Numbered from the stretch's first letter, positions 1 to 6,137 are shown. The stretch: DNA of 13,143 bases from an uncultured Clostridia bacterium (GCA_946563605.1 CAMNVW010000017.1:1-13143), one strand, 5' to 3'. Translations and numbers: made by a program. The notes: a model not told the origin generated them from the letters alone.

Positions 1-162
1 GTTCAACAAAACAAACTCAGGGTCGACGAAAACAAAAGTGAAACATAACAGAAACCTATGTTTGCACAAAATTAAGGAGTTTGGCATTGTTGAACCGATT
101 CTTTACGGTTCAACAAAACAAACTCAGGGTCGACGAAAACAAAAGTGAAACATAACAGAAAC
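1..162. repeat. 107-bp tandem direct repeat, one full unit plus 55 bp of a second
   Basis: Bases 1-55 recur without a mismatch at 108-162, a period of 107 bp. Each copy contains a GTCGAC palindrome (22-27 and 129-134) and the half-site GTGAAACA (38-45 and 145-152), which equals one arm of the parS sequence found just downstream. The first copy starts at the window edge, so the array may extend further upstream. There is no convincing coding content. The array sits immediately ahead of the 12-bp repeats, parS and rsmG. Confidence 0.9.
87..116. repeat. 11-bp perfect inverted repeat inside the 107-bp unit
   Basis: TTGTTGAACCG at 87-97 is the exact reverse complement of CGGTTCAACAA at 106-116, with an 8-nt loop between them. 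Neither strand has a T-run after the stem, so it is not an obvious intrinsic terminator. Its right arm runs into the second copy of the 107-bp repeat, so the hairpin straddles the repeat junction. Confidence 0.75.
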
Positions 163-168
163 TATAAG

Positions 169-222
169 GTCGACCTTAACGTCGACCTTAACGTCGACCT
201 TAACGCCGACCTTAACGCCGAC
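169..222. repeat. 12-bp tandem repeat, about 4.5 copies (GTCGACCTTAAC)
   Basis: Units lie at 169-180, 181-192, 193-204 and 205-216, with a half unit at 217-222. The first three are identical. The fourth and the partial fifth carry a T-to-C change (GCCGAC). The period is a multiple of three, so the frame leading into rsmG stays open and would read repeated Val-Asp-Leu-Asn. However, there is no ribosome site for a start upstream. The array ends two bases before a parS-like site. It may vary in copy number between strains, or act as an iteron-like protein-binding array; the sequence does not decide this. Confidence 0.9.
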
Positions 223-224
223 AT

Positions 225-240
225 TGTTTCATGTGAAACA
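225..240. promoter_or_regulatory. parS-like centromere site 1
   Basis: TGTTTCATGTGAAACA matches the Bacillus-type parS consensus TGTTTCACGTGAAACA at 15 of 16 positions, with seven-base arms perfectly inverted. ParB and possibly Noc-family proteins bind such sites to nucleate partition complexes. The non-palindromic central dinucleotide (TG here, CA on the other strand) also occurs in the two sites between the serpin gene and parA. That suggests a lineage-specific core rather than random decay. The site lies about 90 bp upstream of the rsmG start. Confidence 0.85.
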
Positions 241-327
241 TCATGTCGTGTCACAGAAAGATGGGGTGCATCGTGTCATAATCCGGCGCCCCGAAAAAGA
301 GCGTTGAACGTAAGAAAGGATTTTTTT

Positions 328-1041
328 ATGATTGACAAACAGCTGCTGCTGGAGGGCTGTCAGGGCTTTGAGATTGAGCTGCCCGAAAACGCAGCGGAAA
401 AACTGGATCAATATGCGCAGCTTCTGGTGGAGTGGAACGAAAAAATGAATCTGACCGCCATCACAGAGCCGAGAGAAATCGTATTCAAACATTTCGTGGA
501 CAGCTTGCTGCTGCTGAAAGCGGTGGAGCTGCCAAAGGGTGCAAGCCTGATTGATGTCGGCACAGGCGCAGGTTTTCCATCTATGCCGGTGAAGATCGCG
601 CGTCCTGATGTAAAGGTCACGATGCTCGACAGCCTGCAAAAACGGTTGACTTTCTTGCAGGAGGTGAATAACCAGCTGGGACTGGACTGCACATTCATTC
701 ATTCCCGCGCAGAGGATGGCGGCAAGAAAAAAGAACTGCGCGAAAAATACGACTTTGCAACGGCGCGTGCGGTCGCAAATCTGCGCGATCTTGCGGAATA
801 CTGCCTGCCATATGTCAAGGTCGGGGGATATTTTGTATCGCTGAAGGGCCCTGATATTGAGGAAGAAATCAGGGAATCCAAGAACGCCATCGCAACCATG
901 GGCGGCAAGGTGGAAAAGGTTTTGCAGTTTACGTTACCGGAGGACAGCGGCAGAAGCATCGTTGTGATTAAGAAAATATCGCAGACTCCGCCACAATTCC
1001 CCAGAACAGCCGCTAAGATGGCAAAAAAACCGATTTTATAA
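328..1041 (+). CDS. rsmG: 16S rRNA (guanine527-N7)-methyltransferase RsmG (GidB)
   Basis: RsmG is a cytoplasmic SAM-dependent methyltransferase that makes m7G527 in the 530 loop of 16S rRNA. The 237-residue protein has the usual family length. Visible motifs are NLTAI (41-45), HFVDSLL (55-61), the SAM-binding glycine loop LIDVGTGAGFPSMPVKIARP (74-93), the ATARAVANL motif (144-152) and the C-terminal FPRTAAKMAKKPI that matches the family's conserved end. I chose ATG 328 because AGAAAGGA lies at about 7 nt spacing and the protein length fits. The frame stays open upstream to a GTG at 145 through the 12-bp repeats, but that start has no ribosome site. The neighbours (noc, parA and parB downstream) match the classic Firmicutes origin-proximal order. 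The usual upstream partner mnmG would lie outside the window. Confidence 0.97.
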   Translation: MIDKQLLLEGCQGFEIELPENAAEKLDQYAQLLVEWNEKMNLTAITEPREIVFKHFVDSLLLLKAVELPKGASLIDVGTGAGFPSMPVKIARPDVKVTMLDSLQKRLTFLQEVNNQLGLDCTFIHSRAEDGGKKKELREKYDFATARAVANLRDLAEYCLPYVKVGGYFVSLKGPDIEEEIRESKNAIATMGGKVEKVLQFTLPEDSGRSIVVIKKISQTPPQFPRTAAKMAKKPIL

Positions 1042-1106
1042 ATCAAAATTTAGACAAGAGAGTCGAATGTGGTCGAGCGATTTTACTGGAAATCAGGAAT
1101 ACTCTG

Positions 1107-1115
1107 TGTTATGAT
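1107..1115 (+). promoter_or_regulatory. extended -10 promoter candidate upstream of noc
   Basis: The sequence TGT followed by TATGAT (1110-1115) is an extended -10 element, TGn plus a 5/6 match to TATAAT. The -35 at 17-bp spacing (TGGAAA, 1087-1092) is weak, which extended -10 promoters tolerate. Transcription would begin near 1121, exactly at the first hairpin of the noc leader. Confidence 0.5.
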
Positions 1116-1120
1116 ATGTT

Positions 1121-1285
1121 CATGGACACAGGGTAAACACCCGTAAGTTGTCCATGCCTTTTCTATTCCTATTTTCCTTTCTTTTGCTCGGCAGGTGCGG
1201 GATCCCTAAACCGCCCTGCAAACATTTCTGCTCCCATCATATCTCAAAACACCTCTGCCTGAAAGAAGGCAGAGGCGCTTTTGGG
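1121..1285 (+). other. structured noc leader with three hairpins (candidate regulatory RNA)
   Basis: Three consecutive hairpins fill the rsmG-noc gap. Hairpin 1 pairs CATGGACA (1121-1128) with TGTCCATG (1149-1156), with an inner GGGT/ACCC stem (1131-1134 and 1139-1142), and is followed by a pyrimidine-rich tract. Hairpin 2 pairs GCAGG (1191-1195) with CCTGC (1215-1219), then GCGG (1197-1200) with CCGC (1211-1214) around a single bulged T. Hairpin 3 pairs CCTCTGCCT (1252-1260) with AGGCAGAGG (1267-1275) and is followed by CGCTTTT, a weak terminator-like end about 25 nt before the noc ribosome site. I do not recognise a known riboswitch, 6S or SRP RNA. Hairpin 1 could instead be the rsmG terminator. 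Confidence 0.45.
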
Positions 1286-1314
1286 AAACGAACAGAGCGA
1301 GGAGGCAAGCTGTT

Positions 1315-2142
1315 ATGAAAGCGCTGCTTACAAAACAGAAAATCATCAACAAAGTTATTTTAGTCCCAGAGTATAAAATAAAGCCCAATCCTTATCAGCC
1401 GCGAAAGGTATTCGATGAGGAGAAGATCGAACAGCTGGCAACCAGCATTGCGCAGTACGGACTGCTTCAGCCGATCACCGTTCTGCCATTGGAGGACGGC
1501 AATTATCAGCTGGTTGCAGGTGAAAGACGTTTGCTTGCGTGCAGACGTCTGCGGATGCAGGAAATTCCGGCGATCCTCACCACCATGGATGATGAAAGAA
1601 GCAGTGCGCTTGCGCTGATCGAAAACATCCAGAGATGCGATCTCAACTATTTTGAGGAAGCAGTGGCAATCCAAAAGCTGATGCAGATGGCAGGTCACAC
1701 ACAGCAGGAAGTTGCAAAGAAGCTGGGCAAAAACCAGTCCACCGTTGCGAACAAGCTGAGATTACTTCAATTCTCGGATGAAATCAGAAAAGCAATCTTA
1801 GAGGCGAATTTAACAGAGCGTCACGCAAGAGCATTGCTTAACCTGAACGAACAGGGTGATGAGGTCTTGAAAGAGGCAATCAAAGTGATTGCTGAAAAGG
1901 AAATGACTGTATCCCAGACCGAAAAATACATTGCGCAGTTTGCCGGCAAAGAGAATAAGCCAAAAGAAAAAAGACTGTTTGTTGTCAAAGACCTGCGAAT
2001 CTTTTTGAATACCATCGACAAGGCATTGGATACGATGAAGCTTTCGGGAATTGATGCGAAAACACAGATTCAGGAAGACGGCGATGAGATGGTATATACC
2101 ATCCGCATCCCAAAAGAGAGCGCATACGGAAAGAAAAAATAA
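1315..2142 (+). CDS. noc: Nucleoid occlusion protein Noc (ParB/Spo0J family)
   Basis: This is a DNA-binding CTPase of the ParB fold that in Bacillus coats chromosomal sites and blocks Z-ring assembly over the nucleoid. The 275-residue protein has a ParB N-terminal domain (about 15-110, with QPRKVF at 28-33, GERRLLA at 69-75 and ENIQR at 103-107). A helix-turn-helix follows (about 128-152), then TERHARALL (167-175) and a C-terminal dimerisation region. From memory of the families, NQSTVANKLRLL followed by TERHARALL is Noc-like, whereas the second ParB here reads SRPAIANALRLL and SPGHARALL. The position after rsmG supports the call. ATG 1315 is preceded by GAGGAGG. Oddities: only about 14 residues precede the ParB core, so the membrane-targeting helix is short and Lys-rich, and the GERR box lacks the usual following Arg (GERRLLA rather than GERRxRA). 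No NBS-like ATTTCCCGGGAAAT site was seen in the window. Confidence 0.88.
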   Translation: MKALLTKQKIINKVILVPEYKIKPNPYQPRKVFDEEKIEQLATSIAQYGLLQPITVLPLEDGNYQLVAGERRLLACRRLRMQEIPAILTTMDDERSSALALIENIQRCDLNYFEEAVAIQKLMQMAGHTQQEVAKKLGKNQSTVANKLRLLQFSDEIRKAILEANLTERHARALLNLNEQGDEVLKEAIKVIAEKEMTVSQTEKYIAQFAGKENKPKEKRLFVVKDLRIFLNTIDKALDTMKLSGIDAKTQIQEDGDEMVYTIRIPKESAYGKKK

Positions 2143-2175
2143 CGAAAAGAATCATACATACGCTCACGAAGAAAA

Positions 2176-2216
2176 GGCAGCCGGTTCACAAAATTGTGAA
2201 CCGGCTGCCTTTTTTT
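2176..2216 (+). terminator. strong intrinsic terminator of noc (probably bidirectional)
   Basis: GGCAGCCGGTTCAC (2176-2189) pairs perfectly with GTGAACCGGCTGCC (2196-2209), and two more A-T pairs are possible in the loop. Seven T residues follow at 2210-2216. On the minus strand the stem is followed by a TTTTC run, so it may also terminate the convergent serpin transcript. Confidence 0.93.
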
Positions 2217-2256
2217 GTTTTGTGGATGTATCTATAAAAGGTGGGTTAGCGGATGA

Positions 2257-3642
2257 TTATTCAGGAAGATACTCGACAGTACCCTCAGGATTGTAAACTA
2301 TGCCGATGAAGAGAGGGGCGTTGTCCGCAGACTGGATGACAAACAAAAACGGACGATCTAAAGAAAAGTCGTACGGTTCGAGCGGCTCTGCGATGGCAGA
2401 ACATTCAATTGCAACGATGGTATAAGCAGCAGCCTTACAGCCCTTCTCATCAATCTCAACATGACTGCCTTGCTCGATATCGGAAACGAGGATATCGCCT
2501 TTGGAGATACCGGACAGGTTTGCTGTGCCGTCGAACAGTTCTTCCAAACCAAGTTGTTTACAAATATCCACCAGATTTAACTTGGTATCAAAATCGAATT
2601 TAGGAAGCTTCAGATTGATTGCCGCCAAACGAGCCGTTTCATTCGGTTGTTTTGCAAGAATCTTTGCCATCGTTTCATCGTTTAAAAGGGAAGAAAGGTC
2701 GCTGCCCTCTTTTGGAAGAACAAATGACATCTTCTGACCTCCGGCAAAAGGAAGGCTCATCATGGTGTAATCGTCATTCTGATAATAGGAATGATCCTCA
2801 AAATGCTGATTCATATAGGTGGTATCAATGTCGGTGCCATCTTCTAAATGGAATTTTTCGACAGTGTTCAGGGCAGTATTAAATTCATTTCTCCAGCTGC
2901 CCTTAAAATAAACGGTGTTGATCAGCGCGAGAATTTGTGCAGGTGTTGTGTCAATCAAGGGATTCAGCAGACCGCCGGTGTGTTCGGAAATCCATTTTGA
3001 CATCTGCTGACCGGCGTCATTGCCGAAATCAACAGCGTGAGCAGAAGCATACAGTTTTTCCGCGGCGTTTTTGCTGAACGAGGAGATAAACGGATAATCT
3101 TTCTGCATCCAAATGGAATTTGCAAATTGCAGCGTGTTGCTGTCCTCGCTGCGGTAGTTTGCTTCATAGAATTTTTTCAGTCCATCAATGGCTGTTTCCA
3201 TGTCGTCACATTCGAGGAACTCCGCAATCTTGTTGTCGGTCGTTCCCTTTGCACCGCTGCCGAGCAGTCCCATTGCATATGCAAAGCTGATTGGAGAATA
3301 TGCCTGGTTTTCGGCTTTCTGGCTCAAAAGCGTCGGTGCAGTCTTTGCGCTGAACTTCTGCATACTTTCCAAGAATGCCTCCGGTGTCTGGTGTTCGCGG
3401 AGATAGGTGAAGTATTCATCGCTCATAAATTCGGGGACGTTTGGCTGGATGACAGAATCGGTATCCTTTTTGCTGGATTTCTTTTTGTTAGCATCCTCTT
3501 TTTTGATGACCTTGCGCTTTGTGGTTGTGCTGGACTGTGTGGATGAAGTGGAAGCTTTTACTACACGGGCTGCACTTGCCGGCATCACTGCCATCGACAG
3601 CAGCATCGCTGCACACAGTGCGACAGAAATAAATTTTTTCAT
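2257..3642 (-). CDS. Secreted serpin (serine protease inhibitor family)
   Basis: Serpins are suicide inhibitors of serine or cysteine proteases. The 461-residue product begins with a signal peptide (MKKF, a hydrophobic stretch, then cleavage after ASA near residue 24) without a lipobox. A Ser/Thr/Lys-rich linker follows (about 27-65), then a serpin domain (about 85-456). The serpin signature FSLDRPFLFVI lies at 426-436. The hinge reads VEIDEKGCKAAAYT (395-408), so the P12-P10 alanines needed for loop insertion are present. P14 is Cys and P9 is Tyr, both unusual. Counting from Gly401 as P15 puts the scissile bond near Ser415-Ala416. The stretch before RPF is about five residues longer than in alpha-1-antitrypsin, so P1 is uncertain. 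ATG 3642 is preceded by AGGAGG at 7-nt spacing; an in-frame ATG 69 nt upstream has no such site. It sits alone, opposite in orientation to noc and parA. Gut relatives such as the Eubacterium siraeum siropins inhibit human neutrophil proteases. Confidence 0.95.
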   Translation of the reverse strand: MKKFISVALCAAMLLSMAVMPASAARVVKASTSSTQSSTTTKRKVIKKEDANKKKSSKKDTDSVIQPNVPEFMSDEYFTYLREHQTPEAFLESMQKFSAKTAPTLLSQKAENQAYSPISFAYAMGLLGSGAKGTTDNKIAEFLECDDMETAIDGLKKFYEANYRSEDSNTLQFANSIWMQKDYPFISSFSKNAAEKLYASAHAVDFGNDAGQQMSKWISEHTGGLLNPLIDTTPAQILALINTVYFKGSWRNEFNTALNTVEKFHLEDGTDIDTTYMNQHFEDHSYYQNDDYTMMSLPFAGGQKMSFVLPKEGSDLSSLLNDETMAKILAKQPNETARLAAINLKLPKFDFDTKLNLVDICKQLGLEELFDGTANLSGISKGDILVSDIEQGSHVEIDEKGCKAAAYTIVAIECSAIAEPLEPYDFSLDRPFLFVIQSADNAPLFIGIVYNPEGTVEYLPE

Positions 3643-3702
3643 TGCGTTACCTCCTGAAATGACTTCTCCCAATCGATGGGGAATATTACCTCTTACTAGA
3701 TA

Positions 3703-3731
3703 AGTGTACACACGGCTGCTTTTTATTGCAA
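3703..3731 (-). promoter_or_regulatory. serpin promoter (sigma-A type, minus strand)
   Basis: On the minus strand TTGCAA (3726-3731) and TACACT (3703-3708) are separated by exactly 17 bp. Each matches its consensus at 4 of 6 positions. The promoter lies about 60 bp upstream of the serpin start and directly beside the parS palindrome at 3745-3790, so ParB bound there could affect serpin transcription. Confidence 0.5.
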
Positions 3732-3744
3732 TGATTTTATCTTT

Positions 3745-3790
3745 TCTTCGCTGATTTGCTGTTTCACATGAAACAGCAAATCAGCGAAGA
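3745..3790. repeat. 46-bp near-perfect palindrome centred on parS
   Basis: The 22-bp arm at 3745-3766 is the exact reverse complement of the arm at 3769-3790; only the central CA (3767-3768) breaks the symmetry. The middle 16 bases are a parS-like site. The palindrome therefore extends 15 bp beyond parS on each side. No T-run follows on either strand, so a terminator is unlikely. Confidence 0.9.
3760..3775. promoter_or_regulatory. parS-like centromere site 2
   Basis: TGTTTCACATGAAACA matches the parS consensus at 15 of 16 positions and is the exact reverse complement of site 1 at 225-240. It is a likely ParB nucleation site between the divergent serpin and parA promoters. It lies at the centre of the 46-bp palindrome. 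Confidence 0.88.
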
Positions 3791-3815
3791 TATGACAAGA
3801 TCCGGTGAGGGCCGG

Positions 3816-3831
3816 TGTTTCACATGAAACG
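3816..3831. promoter_or_regulatory. parS-like centromere site 3
   Basis: TGTTTCACATGAAACG shares 15 of 16 bases with site 2 and 14 of 16 with the Bacillus consensus. It is 56 bp downstream of site 2 and in the same orientation, about 80 bp upstream of the parA -10 element. Paired parS sites beside parAB are common. Confidence 0.8.
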
Positions 3832-3866
3832 TTTTTTGACAGCAGATGAGAATTTTTTGACAGAAG
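3832..3866 (+). repeat. two direct repeats TTTTTTGACAG(C/A)AG, 21 bp apart
   Basis: TTTTTTGACAGCAG (3832-3845) and TTTTTTGACAGAAG (3853-3866) are spaced by 21 bp, two helical turns, upstream of the parA promoter. Each contains a perfect TTGACA, but neither has a -10 element at suitable spacing. They look more like paired protein-binding sites than promoters. The regulator is unknown. Confidence 0.55.
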
Positions 3867-3909
3867 CCGCAAGAAAAGCTGTTTTTTTCTTCCCTTTAAG
3901 TAGTATCTA

Positions 3910-3918
3910 TGCTATAAT
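3910..3918 (+). promoter_or_regulatory. parAB promoter, extended -10
   Basis: TGC followed by TATAAT (3913-3918) is a full extended -10 element. No good -35 is present at 17 bp (TTCCCT at 3890-3895), as is typical for extended -10 promoters. The parA ATG is 85 nt downstream of the hexamer. parS sites 2 and 3 lie 80-160 bp upstream, so autoregulation by ParA/ParB is plausible. Confidence 0.65.
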
Positions 3919-4002
3919 TTAACTATATTCCATGTTTTTTATGGGAGTTTCTCTTTTTTATAGATAGAATTTGTTTTTTAAAACAGGGAGTGAATTGTCA
4001 AT

Positions 4003-4788
4003 ATGGGTAAAATTATTGCAGTTGCAAACCAAAAGGGCGGCGTAGGCAAAACAACGACGGTCATCAATCTGACAGCCGGACTGGGAAAAGCAGGGAAGAA
4101 GTGCCTGCTGGTGGATATCGACTCGCAGGGAAACTCTACGAGCGGCTTGGGAATTAACAAGCGAGAGGTAGAACATTCTTCCTATGATTTATTGACGTCA
4201 GACGAACGCGCATCGCAGGTCATTATCGAGACTAAATTTAAAAATGTAGATATGATCCCGTCTAGCATCGACCTTGCGGCGGCGGAGATTGAACTGGTGG
4301 AGATACCGGAAAGAACGCTCAAATTAAGACAGGCGCTTGCGGCAATCAAGGATGATTATGATTACATTATGATTGACTGCCCGCCGTCGATGGGCTTGGT
4401 CACGCTCAATGCGTTCTCAGCCTGCGACAGTGTGATTGTGCCGATTCAGTGCGAATATTATGCGCTGGAAGGTTTGTCCCAGCTGATGGCAACCATCCGG
4501 CAGGTAAAACGCCTGTACAATCCAACCATTGAGCTGGAAGGAATTTTGCTGACAATGTATGACGGACGGCTCAAGCTGACCGAGCAGGTGGCGGAAGAAG
4601 TGAAGAATCATTTTCCGGACAAGGTGTACCGCACGGTGATTCCGCGCAATGTCCGCCTGTCCGAAGCGCCAAGCTATGGAATGCCGGCAATTTATTTTGA
4701 CCAACATTCCAGAGGCGCAAGAGCATATCAAGATTTGACCAAGGAATTTTTGAAGAAATACCGAATGAAAAAGGGACTGATTTTCTAG
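4003..4788 (+). CDS. parA: Chromosome partitioning ATPase ParA (Soj)
   Basis: This is a ParA/MinD-family ATPase that binds nonspecific DNA as an ATP dimer and works with ParB-parS in origin segregation and regulation of replication initiation. The 261 residues compare with about 253 in Bacillus Soj. The deviant Walker A is KGGVGKTTT (11-19) with signature Lys11. The A' motif is DIDSQGN (38-44), where the usual Pro is Ser. Walker B is YIMID (121-125) followed by CPPS, and RNVRLSEAPSYG (225-236) is the conserved C-terminal motif. ATG 4003 follows GGGAG at a rather long spacing. The stop codon TAG overlaps the ribosome site of parB, giving tight translational coupling. Confidence 0.97.
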   Translation: MGKIIAVANQKGGVGKTTTVINLTAGLGKAGKKCLLVDIDSQGNSTSGLGINKREVEHSSYDLLTSDERASQVIIETKFKNVDMIPSSIDLAAAEIELVEIPERTLKLRQALAAIKDDYDYIMIDCPPSMGLVTLNAFSACDSVIVPIQCEYYALEGLSQLMATIRQVKRLYNPTIELEGILLTMYDGRLKLTEQVAEEVKNHFPDKVYRTVIPRNVRLSEAPSYGMPAIYFDQHSRGARAYQDLTKEFLKKYRMKKGLIF

Positions 4789-4800
4789 GAGGTGACTGCG

Positions 4801-5670
4801 GTGACGAGAGTAAAAAAGAGCGGTTTGGGAAAAGGACTTGACGCGCTGTTTATGGATAACGAAACAGCCGATTCCGGCATCGTGACCCTGAGACTCAGCG
4901 AGATTGAACCAAACAGAGATCAGCCAAGAAAGGTTTTCTCGGAGGAGAGCTTAAACGAGCTTGCGGATTCTATCAAGGAACACGGCGTTTTACAGCCGTT
5001 GCTGGTGCGTCCGCTTTCCACCGGCGGCTATCAGCTGGTGGCAGGAGAGCGTCGTTGGCGTGCAAGCCGCATGGCAGGGCTTCGAGAAGTGCCGGTTGTC
5101 ATTCGGGACATGGACGAAGAGCAGGCGATGGAAATTGCCCTGATAGAAAATTTGCAGCGTGAGGACTTAAACGCCATTGAAGAAGCGTCCGGCTACAAGC
5201 TGCTGATGGAACGTTATGGGATGACACAGGAACAGGTTGCCAAAAGAGTTGGAAAGTCCCGTCCTGCGATTGCGAATGCGCTGCGTCTGTTAAATCTGCC
5301 GCCGAGAGTATTGGAGATGGTGGAAGGAGGAGAGGTTTCGCCAGGACACGCAAGGGCATTGCTGGCGTTTGAAACGCCGGAGGAAATCATCGAAGTTGCG
5401 CAGAAGGTGAAAAAAGGAAAATATTCTGTGCGCGACATCGAAAAAATGAGCAAGCTGCAATCGGACAAAAAGAATGGAAAACAAAGCTCAAGCGCCATGG
5501 AAGATGTATGGGGTGCGGAAGCAGCGTTCTTTACCGAGATGGAACTTGCGCTTTCCGGTGAGCTTTCGCGGAAGGTCAAGATCACCCGCAACGGAAACAG
5601 CGGTGTTTTGCAGATTCAATTTTACAGCGAAGATGACTTAAAACGTCTGGCAGAGAAGCTAGTCAGATAA
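4801..5670 (+). CDS. parB: Chromosome partitioning protein ParB (Spo0J)
   Basis: ParB is a parS-binding CTP clamp that loads at parS, spreads on DNA, stimulates ParA and recruits SMC. The 289-residue protein starts with the ParA-interaction motif GLGKGLDALF (8-17). The CTP-binding box GERRWRA is at 82-88, ENLQRED at 116-122, the helix-turn-helix at about 131-155, SPGHARALL at 170-178 and the C-terminal dimer domain from about 231. I chose GTG 4801 because AGGAGG (4787-4792) is 8 nt upstream. The in-frame GTG at 4792 overlaps that ribosome site and is unlikely. The intact canonical CTP box contrasts with the altered one in Noc. The gene forms an operon with parA and ends at a terminator 28 nt downstream. 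Confidence 0.97.
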   Translation: MTRVKKSGLGKGLDALFMDNETADSGIVTLRLSEIEPNRDQPRKVFSEESLNELADSIKEHGVLQPLLVRPLSTGGYQLVAGERRWRASRMAGLREVPVVIRDMDEEQAMEIALIENLQREDLNAIEEASGYKLLMERYGMTQEQVAKRVGKSRPAIANALRLLNLPPRVLEMVEGGEVSPGHARALLAFETPEEIIEVAQKVKKGKYSVRDIEKMSKLQSDKKNGKQSSSAMEDVWGAEAAFFTEMELALSGELSRKVKITRNGNSGVLQIQFYSEDDLKRLAEKLVR

Positions 5671-5697
5671 TGAAAAGCGAATAAGTTAAAACGCAAG

Positions 5698-5731
5698 GGC
5701 GCTTGTGGAGTTTTCCACAGGCGCCATTTTT
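5698..5731 (+). terminator. intrinsic terminator of parAB
   Basis: GGCGCTTGTGGA (5698-5709) pairs with TCCACAGGCGCC (5714-5725) over 12 bp with one G-U pair and a GTTT loop. ATTTTT follows at 5726-5731. Confidence 0.9.
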
Positions 5732-6057
5732 ATACTTTCAACAAGTCCTTTAAAGAGAAAGGAAACAGGGAAGAAAATAACGCTTGTTTTCATAGACATG
5801 AAATCGACTGATAAAATTGGATAAGCAATCAAAGAATTTATAGTTAAAAGTAAAAATGTGCAAAAGTTGAAAACGAGATTCAACAGCAGTTTCAACATAT
5901 AAATCTGCGGCGAGAAACGGTAGGCGTAAACATAAAACACACAAGGAATGTGGCTTGTAGTTAAACCATTATTGTTGCACAGCGATAGGACTTGTGTGAT
6001 TTATACTTGATTCGGATAAGCTTTGATTTTGCTTACACGCAGTTGCCTTCAATCTGC
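5732..6057. other. gene-free AT-rich stretch between parB terminator and thioesterase promoter
   Basis: I see no supported gene here. A minus-strand 84-codon frame (5686-5940) runs through the parB terminator, has no ribosome site and is hydrophobic only because the DNA is AT-rich. The one structure noted is an inverted repeat pairing CACACAAG (5938-5945) with CTTGTGTG (5991-5998), 45 nt apart. It may be decayed sequence. Confidence 0.6.
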
Positions 6058-6087
6058 TTGCAGTCGCTTGAAATGATGATGTATAAT
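6058..6087 (+). promoter_or_regulatory. thioesterase promoter
   Basis: A perfect TATAAT at 6082-6087 has TTGCAG (6058-6063, 3 of 6) at 18-bp spacing. It lies about 50 bp upstream of the thioesterase start, just after a gene-free stretch, so it is the likely promoter of that monocistronic gene. Confidence 0.55.
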
Positions 6088-6137
6088 ATTAGAAGACAAG
6101 GAACAAAGTAAAAGAAAATCAGGAAGGAGTTTTGAAA

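Noticed and set aside
1..222. CRISPR-like array at the window start
   Set aside because: The 12-bp units are contiguous without spacers, and the 107-bp repeat has only one intervening sequence. There are no cas genes.
145..327. N-terminal extension of RsmG with repeated Val-Asp-Leu-Asn
   Set aside because: The frame is open only because the 12-bp repeat is a multiple of three. The upstream GTG has no ribosome site, the extension contains parS, and the 237-residue form already has full family length with a good site at 313-320.
1121..1285. Known RNA class (6S, SRP, T-box, c-di-GMP riboswitch) in the noc leader
   Set aside because: The conserved cores of these classes are absent. A short ACACAGGGTAAAC resembles part of the GEMM consensus, but the rest of that motif is missing.
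5710..5720. DnaA-box-like TTTTCCACAG
   Set aside because: It is a single one-mismatch match located in the stem of the parAB terminator, with no cluster of boxes nearby. No replication origin can be supported in the window.
5686..5940. Small hydrophobic minus-strand frame after parB
   Set aside because: It includes the parAB terminator stem in its 3' part and has no ribosome site. Its hydrophobicity is explained by AT-rich DNA.
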